NCBI GenBank assembly: GCA_963714205.1
Contig: CAVQNQ010000002.1
Span: forward strand, 124,001 to 188,000
Direction of reading: 5' to 3'
DNA: 64,000 nucleotides
Source: CAVQNQ01 sp963714205
GTDB lineage: Bacteria > Acidobacteriota > Terriglobia > Bryobacterales > Bryobacteraceae
Shown: in pieces, positions 16,054 to 24,622 of the stretch
Numbering within the stretch: position 1 is the first letter of the stretch
Layout of the letters: every line of letters starts with the position of its first letter
Notes under the pieces: model-generated
What the model saw: only the letters and a program-made list of their open reading frames with translations
What the model was told of the DNA's origin: nothing
The model's database searches: none
Made by a program: the position numbers and the translations under genes

Positions 16054-17379
16054 ATGGGAAATACACAAAAAAAACCGGGCCTCGGCACGTTGGCCCTCCA
16101 TGCGGGACAGGCACCCGACCCCGCCACGACGGCGCGCGCCGTCCCTATCTACGCGACGTCGAGTTACGTCTTCAAGGACGCCCAAAATGCGGCGGATCTG
16201 TTCGGCTTACGGGAATTCGGAAACATCTACTCGCGGCTGATGAACCCCACCAACGATGTCCTGGAGAAGCGTCTGGCCGCGCTCGATGGCGGAATCGGAG
16301 CGCTCGCCTTCGCCTCGGGACAGGCGGCCATCACCGCGGCCATTCTAACCATCACACATGCCGGCCAGAACTTCATCTCCGCCACGAGCTTATACGGCGG
16401 GACCTGGACTCTGTTCACGCAGACGCTCAAAAAACTCGGGATCGAGGTGCGCTTCTTCGATCCCGATCATCCCGAACAGATCGAAAAGCTCACGGACGAG
16501 AACACCCGGCTGGTCTATCTTGAATCTGTCGGCAATCCGAAAAACGACGTCCCGGATTTCCGCCGCATTGCCGATATTGCGCATAAGCACGGCCTGCCGG
16601 TGATCGTGGATAACACCGTGCTCACGCCCGCTCTCTTCCGTCCCTTCGAACACGGAATCGATATCGCCGTTTACTCAGCCACCAAGTTCCTGGGCGGCCA
16701 CGGAGTGCATATTGGCGGCGCCACTGTCGATAGCGGCAATTTTCAATGGGCGGAGAACCCCTCCAAGTGGCCCGAGTTCACGGCTCCGGACGATGCGTAT
16801 CACGGTGTCGTGTTCACGGAAGCGCTGAAGCCGCTCGGCAATCTGGCTTACATCATCCACATACGCACGCACTGGCTGCGCGACACCGGAGCATCGATGA
16901 GTCCGTTCGCGGCCTTCCTGTTCCTGCTCGGAATCGAGACCCTGCACGTGCGGTTGGAGCGCCACGTCGCCAATGCGCAGGCGCTCGCGGAGTGGCTGCA
17001 GAATCACCCGGCCGTCGAATGGGTGAACTATCCCGGCCTCCCGAACCACCCCCATTACCAGGCCGCCAGGAAATACCTGCCCGACGGAGCCGGCGCCATT
17101 CTCGGATTCGGCATTCGGGGAGGCAAGCGGGCGGGCGTCAAGTTCATCGACAGCGTGAAGTTGGCCAGTCATCTGGCTAACGTTGGCGATGCCAAGACGC
17201 TAGTGATTCACCCGGCATCCACCACGCACTCTCAGTTGACCGAAAAGGAACAGAGCGAAACCGGCGTTTCTCCCGAGTACGTGCGCGTTTCGGTCGGCAT
17301 CGAAGCGATTGACGACATCGAAGCCGATTTCGACCAGGCCCTTCGGGCATCGCAGGAGGCTCACGCAGCCACGGTTTGA
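16054..17379 (+). CDS. metY: O-acetylhomoserine sulfhydrylase
   Basis: 441 residues, the usual length for the Cys/Met-metabolism PLP enzyme family. The PLP-binding lysine is in AVYSATKFLGGHGVHIGG (about residues 206-223). Earlier motifs are SRLMNPTNDVLEKRLAALDG and the SGQAAI segment. The enzyme makes homocysteine from O-acetylhomoserine and sulfide. The ribosome-binding site GAGGAG is 4 bases before the ATG. It follows the barrel gene and precedes cysK, so both sulfide-fixing enzymes share one transcript. Confidence 0.93.
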   Translation: MGNTQKKPGLGTLALHAGQAPDPATTARAVPIYATSSYVFKDAQNAADLFGLREFGNIYSRLMNPTNDVLEKRLAALDGGIGALAFASGQAAITAAILTITHAGQNFISATSLYGGTWTLFTQTLKKLGIEVRFFDPDHPEQIEKLTDENTRLVYLESVGNPKNDVPDFRRIADIAHKHGLPVIVDNTVLTPALFRPFEHGIDIAVYSATKFLGGHGVHIGGATVDSGNFQWAENPSKWPEFTAPDDAYHGVVFTEALKPLGNLAYIIHIRTHWLRDTGASMSPFAAFLFLLGIETLHVRLERHVANAQALAEWLQNHPAVEWVNYPGLPNHPHYQAARKYLPDGAGAILGFGIRGGKRAGVKFIDSVKLASHLANVGDAKTLVIHPASTTHSQLTEKEQSETGVSPEYVRVSVGIEAIDDIEADFDQALRASQEAHAATV

Positions 17380-17411
17380 AGGCGCGAAATCCGCCCGGAA
17401 AGGTGAACAAG

Positions 17412-18362
17412 ATGAGATTCGACGACAACTCGCTCAGCATCGGGCGCACACCGCTTGTCAAGCTGACCCGTGTAGTGGGAAGCTCCGAGACCCCGGTCTG
17501 GGCCAAGATCGAAGGAAGAAATCCAGCGTACTCCGTGAAGTGCCGGATTGGAGCCGCGATGGTCTGGGATGCGGAGAAGCGCGGCGTACTGAAGTCCGGC
17601 AAGGAACTAATCGAACCCACCAGCGGCAACACCGGCATCGCATTGGCGTTTGTCGCGGCGGCGCGCGGCTATCCGATCACGCTCACCATGCCGGAGACCA
17701 TGTCTCTGGAGCGGCGGAAGGTCCTCGCCGCGTTCGGCGCCAAACTGATTCTCACGGAGGGCGGCCTTGGAATGAAAGGCGCGATCGCGAGGGCCGAAGC
17801 GATCTATTGTTCGGACCCGGGCCACTATGTGCTGCTCCAACAATTCAGGAACCCGGCCAATCCGGATATTCACTTCAGGACCACCGGGCCCGAGATCTGG
17901 GAAGACACCGAAGGTGGTGTGGACATCTTTGTCTCGGGGATCGGGACGGGAGGCACCATTACGGGTGTCTCCCGCTACATTAAGCAAGACCGCGGCAAGC
18001 CTATTCTCTCGGTCGGCGTGGAGCCCGCCGCGAGCCCCGTGATCTCTCAGACGCTGCGTGGCGAGACGGTGAAGCCCGGCGCGCACAAGATCCAGGGGAT
18101 TGGAGCCGGGATCATTCCCGAAACGCTCGATCTGGCTGTTGTGGACCGCGTCGAGACAGTCTCGAACGAGGAGTCGATTGAAATGGCCCGCCGGCTCGCC
18201 CGCGAGGAGGGGATACTCTCGGGAATCTCGAGTGGCGCGGCCGTTGCCGTGGCGGCGAGGCTCGCGAAGCAAGCGGAATTCCAGGGCAAGACAATTGTCG
18301 TGGTGCTGCCCGACTCCGGCGAGCGCTACCTGAGTTCCGTCCTCTTCGAGGGGATCGTCTAG
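17412..18362 (+). CDS. cysK: cysteine synthase A (O-acetylserine sulfhydrylase)
   Basis: 316 residues from the ATG at 17412, with GGAAAGGTGA upstream; an in-frame ATG at 17376 overlaps metY and is less likely. Motifs: IGRTPLVKLTRVVG; the PLP lysine in EGRNPAYSVKCRIGAAMV (about residue 43); PTSGNTGIALAFVAA; and GIGTGGTITGVSRYIK for the PLP phosphate. It converts O-acetylserine and sulfide to cysteine. The usual catalytic-site order is intact. The gene ends just before a strong hairpin. Confidence 0.94.
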   Translation: MRFDDNSLSIGRTPLVKLTRVVGSSETPVWAKIEGRNPAYSVKCRIGAAMVWDAEKRGVLKSGKELIEPTSGNTGIALAFVAAARGYPITLTMPETMSLERRKVLAAFGAKLILTEGGLGMKGAIARAEAIYCSDPGHYVLLQQFRNPANPDIHFRTTGPEIWEDTEGGVDIFVSGIGTGGTITGVSRYIKQDRGKPILSVGVEPAASPVISQTLRGETVKPGAHKIQGIGAGIIPETLDLAVVDRVETVSNEESIEMARRLAREEGILSGISSGAAVAVAARLAKQAEFQGKTIVVVLPDSGERYLSSVLFEGIV

Positions 18363-18374
18363 CTGGGTTCCATG

Positions 18375-18394
18375 GGGCGGGAGCAAGCCCGCCC
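18375..18394. terminator. intrinsic terminator between convergent cysK and 18398 gene
   Basis: A perfect 7-bp stem (GGGCGGG 18375-18381, CCCGCCC 18388-18394) with a 6-base loop is followed on the + strand by a pyrimidine-rich run (TTCTTACTTCTTC). It sits between convergent genes, where it could end cysK transcription. Confidence 0.6.
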
Positions 18395-18397
18395 TTC

Positions 18398-19159
18398 TTA
18401 CTTCTTCATCAGCGCTTTAATTTCCTCGGGCGCTTCGAATTTGTCCTTGGGGATCTCGGCGTTGAACTTCACGCTTTCCACGGTGAAGGAGATCTGCTGC
18501 GAAGCCGCCTTCTGCACGAGCTTGTGCGCCACCAGCAATCCGCCCTCCTTGCGGTAATCGCTCTCGGCGGATTCCACCGGAATGTCGCCCATGGGGCTCC
18601 TCACCGTCATGGCGCTCTTCACCAGCAGGCCCGATTGCTTTTCGAAATAGCGGGTCACGGGGTTGCCGTCGGCTGGGGTCAGAACCACCTTGTAGCAATC
18701 CTGCCCATCCACGCTTTCCAGGCCCGCGGTTTCGGCCTGTTTGTACAGGTCACGCCAATGCAGTTGTGCGTTGAAGCGGGCTTCGCGCAGAGCCATGGAT
18801 TTCTCTTCGCCCTCCTTCAGGTGCGGTCCCTGCATCGCCGAAAGCGACCAGGCCACCGTGCCGTTGGTCCCTTCCAGGATCTTACCGATGCCTTCGATCT
18901 CGACTTCCGTGAGACTTTGGTTCGGTTCGGCCGAGTAGAGGGAGACCTTTCCGTGTATGCCCATCCCGATGATTTCCATCGACCCGGTGGCAATCTCGCT
19001 GTGGGTCTCTTCGTAGGCGGCGCGCCCGCCAGTGGCCTCGATGAAGTGTTCGAGAATGGTTTCGGCCTTGGGCAGATCATCGGCGGCCCTCAGCCGCGCC
19101 CCGCCCGCCGCCAGCGCCGCGGCCAGCGCGATCCGCGTCGCGACAAAACGGCATTGCAT
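18398..19159 (-). CDS. exported LolA-like/outer-membrane lipoprotein-sorting-like protein
   Basis: 253 residues from the ATG at 19157-19159, which has a GAGG ribosome-binding site; an in-frame TTG 12 bases upstream is less likely. A signal peptide (residues 1-25) precedes a beta-rich domain. Segments such as ILEHFIEATGGRAAYEETHS, a central GIGKILEGTNGTVAWSL and the GLLVKSAMTV strand resemble the LolA/LolB-fold proteins common in Acidobacteria. No catalytic residues are visible. It starts 8 bases after the S41 peptidase stop, so they are likely cotranscribed. Confidence 0.7.
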   Translation of the reverse strand: MQCRFVATRIALAAALAAGGARLRAADDLPKAETILEHFIEATGGRAAYEETHSEIATGSMEIIGMGIHGKVSLYSAEPNQSLTEVEIEGIGKILEGTNGTVAWSLSAMQGPHLKEGEEKSMALREARFNAQLHWRDLYKQAETAGLESVDGQDCYKVVLTPADGNPVTRYFEKQSGLLVKSAMTVRSPMGDIPVESAESDYRKEGGLLVAHKLVQKAASQQISFTVESVKFNAEIPKDKFEAPEEIKALMKK

Positions 19160-19167
19160 CCTTCGCC

Positions 19168-20457
19168 TCAATTCTTCCCCTGTTCAATCCAGCTTACCGC
19201 CGCTTCCAGGGCGGCATCCCGCCCTTCCAGGAGATCGCGGCGCAGCAGGGCGATCTCCTCATCGGGGATCACGCCGGCCCCTTCGAGCGATTTGCCGCCG
19301 GCGGAGACGTAGTTGGCGATCGCATATTGGAAGCCATCGCCATTCGGCAGCCTCTCGAAAACCGAAGGGAGGGCGGCGCCGGCCGTGCGGGTCCCGAAGA
19401 TGCGCGCCCGCCCGAGGTCCTTCATCCCTTGCGCGAGAATTTCGGAGGTGGAAGCCGAGCAAGCGTCCACCAGGATCGCCAGCGGCCCGCGGAATGGTTC
19501 GGAGCGCGGGAAGACCGCGAAATTCAGCCGGGTGTCGCGCGTCTGCATGGCGCCTAATTGTTTGCCCGGCTGGTCGATGAACCAGCCCGCCACGCCCGTG
19601 GCCAAGCCGCCGATTCCGCCGGGGTTGCCGCGCAGATCGATCACCAGGCCGCGGCACGCGCCGCATCCCGTCACCATCTCCCGAAAGGCCCCGATGAGCG
19701 TTTCCGGCTCGAAGAAGAGGTTGAACTGGATATAGCCGATCTGCGGACGCACGCGGCGCGATTCCACCCAAAAATACAGGGCCGGCAGATTTCCCAGCTG
19801 GGCGGGCGTTCCGCGCGGCCGGGAACGGTCCAATTCCAGATCCCGGCTCCGCCCCGAGCCGTCCTGGAAACTCACGCGCACCGGCGCGCCAATCCGGCCG
19901 GAGAGCCGCGCCGTCACGCTGCGCGCCTGGAGCAGTTCGATCATCGTGGATCCCGCCATGCTCTCCCGGATGGCGCTCGCCGCCGGGCCGATCTCTTTTC
20001 CCTCTACGCCGGCAATATCCCACCCCGGTCTGACGCCACGAGCCGCGGCCGAAGATTGCGGGGCCACCGCAAAAACCAGGGCGCGGCCGTCCACCATGCG
20101 AACGTCAATTCCAGGACTTCCCTGCCCCTCCTCGCCGCCTCCATCCAACTCCTCATACGACTGCGCCGGGATGATGGCGAAGTGCGACTCTTTGAGGCGC
20201 GCCAGCATCAAAGAAAGGACCTCGCGCACCTGTTCCATGGTAGCGGCGGCTTCCACCTGGGGGCGCAGTTCCTGGCGCGCGGCCTGCCAGTCGAGCCCGC
20301 CCAGTTGGGGATCCCAGTGCTTATCGCGCACCGTGGTCCAGACGCGATCGAACGAATCGAGGTTCAACTGCCGCTGGGCGGGAGTGAGCGAATGATGGTC
20401 GGCCGCCGGGGCCGCGCACGCCATAACGAGGAGGACGATGCCGAGGCGCGCAGCCAT
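19168..20457 (-). CDS. secreted S41-family (C-terminal processing) peptidase
   Basis: 429 residues from the ATG at 20455-20457; the frame is open far upstream, but that part is antisense to the 20614 gene. A signal peptide (MAARLGIVLLVMACAAPA) precedes the tricorn-like core. A PDZ-like section follows (VFAVAPQSSAAARGVRPGWD, about residues 130-149). The peptidase core has GLVIDLRGNPGGIGGLATG (about 280-298) and ILVDACSASTSEILAQGMK (about 333-351), with the nucleophilic Ser in CSAS(T/S)SE. It probably degrades periplasmic proteins. Confidence 0.85.
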   Translation of the reverse strand: MAARLGIVLLVMACAAPAADHHSLTPAQRQLNLDSFDRVWTTVRDKHWDPQLGGLDWQAARQELRPQVEAAATMEQVREVLSLMLARLKESHFAIIPAQSYEELDGGGEEGQGSPGIDVRMVDGRALVFAVAPQSSAAARGVRPGWDIAGVEGKEIGPAASAIRESMAGSTMIELLQARSVTARLSGRIGAPVRVSFQDGSGRSRDLELDRSRPRGTPAQLGNLPALYFWVESRRVRPQIGYIQFNLFFEPETLIGAFREMVTGCGACRGLVIDLRGNPGGIGGLATGVAGWFIDQPGKQLGAMQTRDTRLNFAVFPRSEPFRGPLAILVDACSASTSEILAQGMKDLGRARIFGTRTAGAALPSVFERLPNGDGFQYAIANYVSAGGKSLEGAGVIPDEEIALLRRDLLEGRDAALEAAVSWIEQGKN

Positions 20458-20613
20458 GCTCAGACTATAGCATTGGCGGCCAGGCATCCCGCGCGGTCCG
20501 TCACGATGAAATGAAGATCGTGGCGCTCCCGTGCGTGCGCCCGCCCGCGCGATTCGGTAGCATAGGTAACATATAGTGGATCGGGCATTGGCCCCAGAAA
20601 GGTGAAAGTTAAC

Positions 20614-21507
20614 ATGGATCGACGCGGATTTCTCAAGGCCGCAGGACTCGCGGCCGCGGTCAGCCTGGAGGCACAAGGTCAGGCAGCTCAGGTAGCCCAG
20701 ACCTCCCAGTCCGATATCACCACTTCGGTGGTACTGGACATGCTGGGAGGCACCATCGATCGGGAGATTGAAATTGCGGCTGGCGGCGGCTGCCAGACGA
20801 TGATGATGCTGAACCAGTTTGGCGCCTGGTCGGACACGGAACTCAACCGCGTCGACAAGCTCTGCCAATCGAACCACCTCACCATGCACGGGCTGCTGGC
20901 GCAGAGGGACTGGAAAAAGCGTCCCGTCTCGATCGTCGATCCGGCGCATCGCGAGCCATTTCTGGCCGACATGAAATACGCCATCGGAATCTCCCAGAAG
21001 CTCGGGATTACGCAGCTCGTCGTCACCAGCGGCCTGCAGGCCGCCGGCAAGAGCTACGACGAGCAGTGGGCCAGCCTGACCGAGGGCGTCAAGCGGGCGG
21101 GCGACCTGGCGGGGGAGGCCAACTTCATGCTGCTGGTCGAGCCGCTGAATTCGCTGGTCGATCATCCCGGCTGCTACCTGACCAGCTGCGTGGAGGGCCT
21201 CAAGCTGGTGAAGGAGGTCAACCATCCGCACGTCAAGCTGCTGTTCGACATTTACCACGAGCAGATCATGCGCGGGAATGTCATTCGAACGCTGACCGAA
21301 GCCATGCCTCAGGTGGCGCTCATCCACGTGGCCGACAACCCCGGCCGCAACGATCCGGGCAGCGGCGAACTCAATTTCGCCAATATATACAAAGCCATCC
21401 GGAAGACCGGGTACAAGGGGCGCATCGCCATGGAGTACCGGCCGCTGGGCGACCCGATCGCCAGCATGTCGAAATCCATAAGAGACTTGAGCGCCGCTTT
21501 CGCGTAA
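20614..21507 (+). CDS. Tat-exported sugar-phosphate isomerase/epimerase (hydroxypyruvate isomerase-like)
   Basis: 297 residues from the ATG at 20614, preceded by GAAAGGTGA. The N-terminus MDRRGFLKAAGLAAAVSLEA has the twin-arginine pattern (RRGFLK) and a hydrophobic stretch, so the folded protein is probably exported. The rest is an AP-endonuclease-2-type TIM barrel: FMLLVEPLNSLVDHPGCYL, HVKLLFDIYHEQIM and GKGRIAMEYRPLG-like strands supply metal-binding Glu, Asp and His. The substrate is not clear. A possible -10 (TATAGT, 20572-20577) lies upstream. Confidence 0.8.
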   Translation: MDRRGFLKAAGLAAAVSLEAQGQAAQVAQTSQSDITTSVVLDMLGGTIDREIEIAAGGGCQTMMMLNQFGAWSDTELNRVDKLCQSNHLTMHGLLAQRDWKKRPVSIVDPAHREPFLADMKYAIGISQKLGITQLVVTSGLQAAGKSYDEQWASLTEGVKRAGDLAGEANFMLLVEPLNSLVDHPGCYLTSCVEGLKLVKEVNHPHVKLLFDIYHEQIMRGNVIRTLTEAMPQVALIHVADNPGRNDPGSGELNFANIYKAIRKTGYKGRIAMEYRPLGDPIASMSKSIRDLSAAFA

Positions 21508-21517
21508 GCTGGAAACG

Positions 21518-21547
21518 GCGCGAAGCCGGGCCTTCCCGGCCTCGCGC
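21518..21547. terminator. long hairpin between convergent 20614 gene and gpmA
   Basis: Two stacked 6-bp stems, GCGCGA/TCGCGC outside and GCCGGG/CCCGGC inside, share a 4-base loop and one mismatch. The position between two convergent stops suggests a bidirectional terminator. A short T run follows on the minus strand (CGTTTCC), and the + strand has only a distant T-rich stretch. Confidence 0.55.
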
Positions 21548-21556
21548 GGCTCCCTG

Positions 21557-22303
21557 CTATTTCTTCTTCCCCTGCGCCGCCACGGCTTCCATGGCGGCCT
21601 TTACTTTTTCCGCGTCGCCCAGGTAGTAATGTCTGAGCGGCTTCAGGTTTTCATCCAGCTCATAGACCAGCGGCGTGCCGGTGGGAATGTTCAGCTCCAC
21701 GATATCCTGCTCGGAGATGTTATCCAGGTACTTCACCAGCGCGCGCAGGCTGTTGCCATGCGCCGCGATCAACACCTTCTGGCCGGACCTTATGGCCGGG
21801 GCGATAGTCTCGTGCCAGAACGGGAGGAAGCGCGCCACCGTGTCCTTCAGGCACTCGGTGAGCGGCAGCTCCTCGCGCGTCAGGCTCTTGTAACGCGGGT
21901 CGCGGCCCGGGAAGCGCTCGTCGTCCGGCGTCAGCTCCGGCGGCCGGATGTCATAGCTCCGGCGCCAGATCTTCACCTGCGCTTCGCCGAACTTGGCGGC
22001 CGTCTCGGATTTGTTCAGCCCTTGCAGTGCGCCGTAGTGGCGCTCGTTCAAACGCCACGAACGGTAGACCGGAATCCACATCAGGTCCAACTGATCGAGC
22101 GCGATCCACAGCGTCCGGATGGCGCGCTTGAGCACCGAAGTGTAAGCCACGTCGAATGCGTAGCCTTCTTGGCGCAGCATCGCGCCGCCCTCGGTGGCTT
22201 CCTGGATGCCCTTTTCGGAGAGATCCACGTCCGTCCATCCGGTGAAGCGGTTCTCCTTGTTCCAGGCGCTTTCGCCATGACGCACGAGTACGACTTTGTG
22301 CAT
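21557..22303 (-). CDS. gpmA: 2,3-bisphosphoglycerate-dependent phosphoglycerate mutase
   Basis: 248 residues, normal for the dPGM family. The phosphohistidine motif VLVRHGESAWNKENRFTGW is at residues 5-23, LNERHYGALQGLNKSE near 88-103, and the second histidine in LIAAHGNSLRALVKYL near 185-200. It interconverts 3- and 2-phosphoglycerate. The start lies 9 bases after the enolase stop on the same strand, so two successive glycolytic steps are encoded together. Confidence 0.95.
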   Translation of the reverse strand: MHKVVLVRHGESAWNKENRFTGWTDVDLSEKGIQEATEGGAMLRQEGYAFDVAYTSVLKRAIRTLWIALDQLDLMWIPVYRSWRLNERHYGALQGLNKSETAAKFGEAQVKIWRRSYDIRPPELTPDDERFPGRDPRYKSLTREELPLTECLKDTVARFLPFWHETIAPAIRSGQKVLIAAHGNSLRALVKYLDNISEQDIVELNIPTGTPLVYELDENLKPLRHYYLGDAEKVKAAMEAVAAQGKKK

Positions 22304-22312
22304 GGCCGCCCC

Positions 22313-23596
22313 TTACCGCCGGAAAGCCTTGCGCCCCAGGAATTGCGCCGAGGCGCCCAGCCGCTCTTCGATCCGCAGCAACTGGTTGTACTTGGCGATG
22401 CGGTCGGTGCGGCTGGCCGAGCCGGTCTTGATCTGCCCGCCGCTCATGGCCACCACGAAGTCGGCGATGAACGGGTCTTCGGTTTCACCGGAGCGATGCG
22501 AAACCACCGCGCCGTAGCCCGCGCCGGCCGCCATGTGCATGCACTCGACAGTCTCGGTGACACTGCCGATCTGGTTCAGCTTGATGAGGATGGAGTTGGC
22601 GATCCCCTGCTCGATGCCGCGCTTGAAGATCGCAGGGTTGGTCACGAAGATATCGTCGCCCACGAGCTGCAGCTTCTGGCCCAGCGTATCGGTGAGCAGC
22701 TTCCAGCCCGGCCAATCCTGCTCGGACATGCCGTCCTCGATGGAGATCAGCGCGGGATACTGCCGCGCCCAGTTGGCCCAGTATTCCACCATCTGTTCGG
22801 GAGTGCGCTGGCTCTTGTCGGATTTCTTGAAGACGTACTTACCGTTCTCGAAAAATTCGCTGGCGGCCGGGTCCAGGCAGACGCCGATCTGCTCGCCGGG
22901 TTTATAGCCGGCCTGGGCGATGGCTTCCAGCACGCTCTCGATGGCCTCTTCGTTGGATTTCAGGTTGGGAGCGAAGCCGCCTTCATCGCCCACGGCCGTC
23001 GAGTAGCCCTTCTTCGCGAGCACCTTCTTGAGCGTGTGAAATACCTCCACGCCCATGCGCAGAGATTCGGAGAATTTCGTGGCGCCGAAGGGGGCGATCA
23101 TGAATTCCTGGATGTCCACCGAGTTATCGGCATGCGCGCCGCCGTTGATGATGTTCATCGTGGGCACCGGCAGAATGCTCGCGCCTATGCCGCCCAGGTA
23201 GCGATAGAGCGGCGTGTGCTCGGACGCGGCGGCGGCCCGCGCGGCGGCCATCGATACCGCCAGAATGGCGTTTGCGCCCAGGCGCCCCTTGTTGTTGGTG
23301 CCGTCGAGCGCGATCATGATGGCGTCCAATTCGGCCTGCTGCGTGGCGTCCTTGCCGTGCAGCGCGGCGGCTATCTCGCCGTTGATGTGCGAAACGGCCT
23401 TGAGCGTCCCTTTGCCCATGTAGCGCGACTTGTCGCCGTCCCGCAGTTCCACCGCTTCATATTCCCCTGTGGAGGCGCCGGAGGGCACGGCGGCCCTGCC
23501 CATGCTGCCGTCTGCGAGATAAACATCCGCTTCCACGGTGGGGTTTCCACGCGAATCAAGAATTTCTCTTCCGATGATTTTGACGATAGTGGTCAA
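22313..23596 (-). CDS. eno: enolase
   Basis: 427 residues, the standard size. Features: GREILDSRGNPTVEADV near the N-terminus, SGASTGEYEAVELRD (loop with catalytic residues), ISIEDGMSEQDW with metal-binding Asp/Glu, the signature ILIKLNQIGSVTETVECMHM and VSHRSGETEDPFIADFVVA near the C-terminus. It dehydrates 2-phosphoglycerate to phosphoenolpyruvate. It is upstream of and probably cotranscribed with gpmA. Confidence 0.97.
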   Translation of the reverse strand: MTTIVKIIGREILDSRGNPTVEADVYLADGSMGRAAVPSGASTGEYEAVELRDGDKSRYMGKGTLKAVSHINGEIAAALHGKDATQQAELDAIMIALDGTNNKGRLGANAILAVSMAAARAAAASEHTPLYRYLGGIGASILPVPTMNIINGGAHADNSVDIQEFMIAPFGATKFSESLRMGVEVFHTLKKVLAKKGYSTAVGDEGGFAPNLKSNEEAIESVLEAIAQAGYKPGEQIGVCLDPAASEFFENGKYVFKKSDKSQRTPEQMVEYWANWARQYPALISIEDGMSEQDWPGWKLLTDTLGQKLQLVGDDIFVTNPAIFKRGIEQGIANSILIKLNQIGSVTETVECMHMAAGAGYGAVVSHRSGETEDPFIADFVVAMSGGQIKTGSASRTDRIAKYNQLLRIEERLGASAQFLGRKAFRR

Positions 23597-23689
23597 GTGT
23601 GGCTCCTGTTAGGAACCTCAATTGTAACCGACCGGGCGGCCGGACTTTGGCCTTCGATTTGCACTCCCATCGATGCAAGGAGGGAAACA

Positions 23690-24112
23690 GTGCCGAAGTT
23701 GGGAACTGAGACCATCCTCGTGGTGGATGATGCCGAGGTCATTCGGAAGATGGTCTGTATTGTGCTCGCCCAGGCCGGCTACCGCTGCCTGGAAGCCGCC
23801 GATGGCATAGCCGCGTTGCGCCTGCTCGAAGGCGCGCGGGATGGCGTGAACCTCATGCTGACCGACATAACGATGCCCGGAATGAACGGAGCGGAGCTGG
23901 CGCGCCGGGTAGGGGATTCAATGCCCCACGTGCGAATCCTGTTCATGTCGGGACATGCCGACGACCCTGCGATGCGGACGGTCGCGCGGATGACCGCGCT
24001 CTTCCTGGCCAAGCCGTTTACGATACAAGAGCTGACGGAAAAAGTCCGCTGCGCGCTGGATCGCCCCTGGAGAGGCGTGCGCACGGGCCAACAAAGTTCG
24101 ACGGCGTACTGA
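23690..24112 (+). CDS. single-domain response regulator (CheY-like receiver)
   Basis: 140 residues from a GTG at 23690 with an AAGGAGGG ribosome-binding site 6 bases upstream. One receiver domain: acidic pair in ILVVDDAEVIRKM (about residues 9-21), phosphoacceptor Asp in LMLTDITMPGMNG (about 55-68), Thr/Ser switch in ILFMSGHADD and the conserved Lys in LFLAKPFTIQEL. No output domain is present; the last 15 residues are a short tail. No kinase is adjacent, so its partner is unknown. It diverges from eno. Confidence 0.9.
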   Translation: MPKLGTETILVVDDAEVIRKMVCIVLAQAGYRCLEAADGIAALRLLEGARDGVNLMLTDITMPGMNGAELARRVGDSMPHVRILFMSGHADDPAMRTVARMTALFLAKPFTIQELTEKVRCALDRPWRGVRTGQQSSTAY

Positions 24113-24134
24113 CCGCCGGCCGGACCCGTTAGTT

Positions 24135-24590
24135 TTATCGCATTTTCTCCAACTTCTTGCGAATTTCTGGTGCGTTCTTGGCGTCCGCGGCGAGCGTCAG
24201 GTACTTCGCGTAGGCTTCTTTGGCGGCTTTGCGGTCTTTCAGTTTCTCCTCAGCTTCGCCCAGCCGCAGCCAGGCTTCGATGGAGCCGTCGTTCCACTTG
24301 GTAGCCTCCCGGAAGCGCGACGCCGCGGCGCGGTAGCTGCCCTTCTTGAAATAGTAGTTGCCGGTTTGCAGCTCCTTCTCGGCCTGCAAGGGGTTGAAGG
24401 AATACTCGGTCACGGAGAGCGACTTATCTTCTTCCGGCGGAATTTCCTCCTCGCCACTATTGGCGGGTTGCGGGCGGTGCTTCAGATCCTCCTGCTTGGC
24501 GGGCGCCGGCGCATTCGGCGCTTCCGCGACCTGCGCGTAGAGCGTCGGGAGCATCCCAGCCGCCATCAACAAAATCCAGCCAAACCGCAT
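24135..24590 (-). CDS. exported TPR protein
   Basis: 151 residues from the ATG at 24588-24590; the longer open frame upstream overlaps the neighbouring gene. Signal peptide MRFGWILLMAAGMLPTLYAQ, then an acidic, Pro-rich linker (residues 25-58). The C-terminal 80 residues contain two TPR units (AEKELQTGNYYFKKGSYRAA and AWLRLGEAEEKLKDRKAAK). It is an adaptor by architecture. It follows the MBL-fold gene by 32 bases on the same strand. Confidence 0.75.
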   Translation of the reverse strand: MRFGWILLMAAGMLPTLYAQVAEAPNAPAPAKQEDLKHRPQPANSGEEEIPPEEDKSLSVTEYSFNPLQAEKELQTGNYYFKKGSYRAAASRFREATKWNDGSIEAWLRLGEAEEKLKDRKAAKEAYAKYLTLAADAKNAPEIRKKLEKMR

Positions 24591-24622
24591 ATCCCCAATT
24601 TTAACGCTGTGCGCCGCGCACG

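Noticed and set aside
21629..24112. Very long open frame on the + strand opposite gpmA and enolase
   Set aside because: It is antisense to two clearly coding genes with conserved motifs. High GC leaves stop-poor frames. Only its 3' part (from 23690) is a real response regulator.
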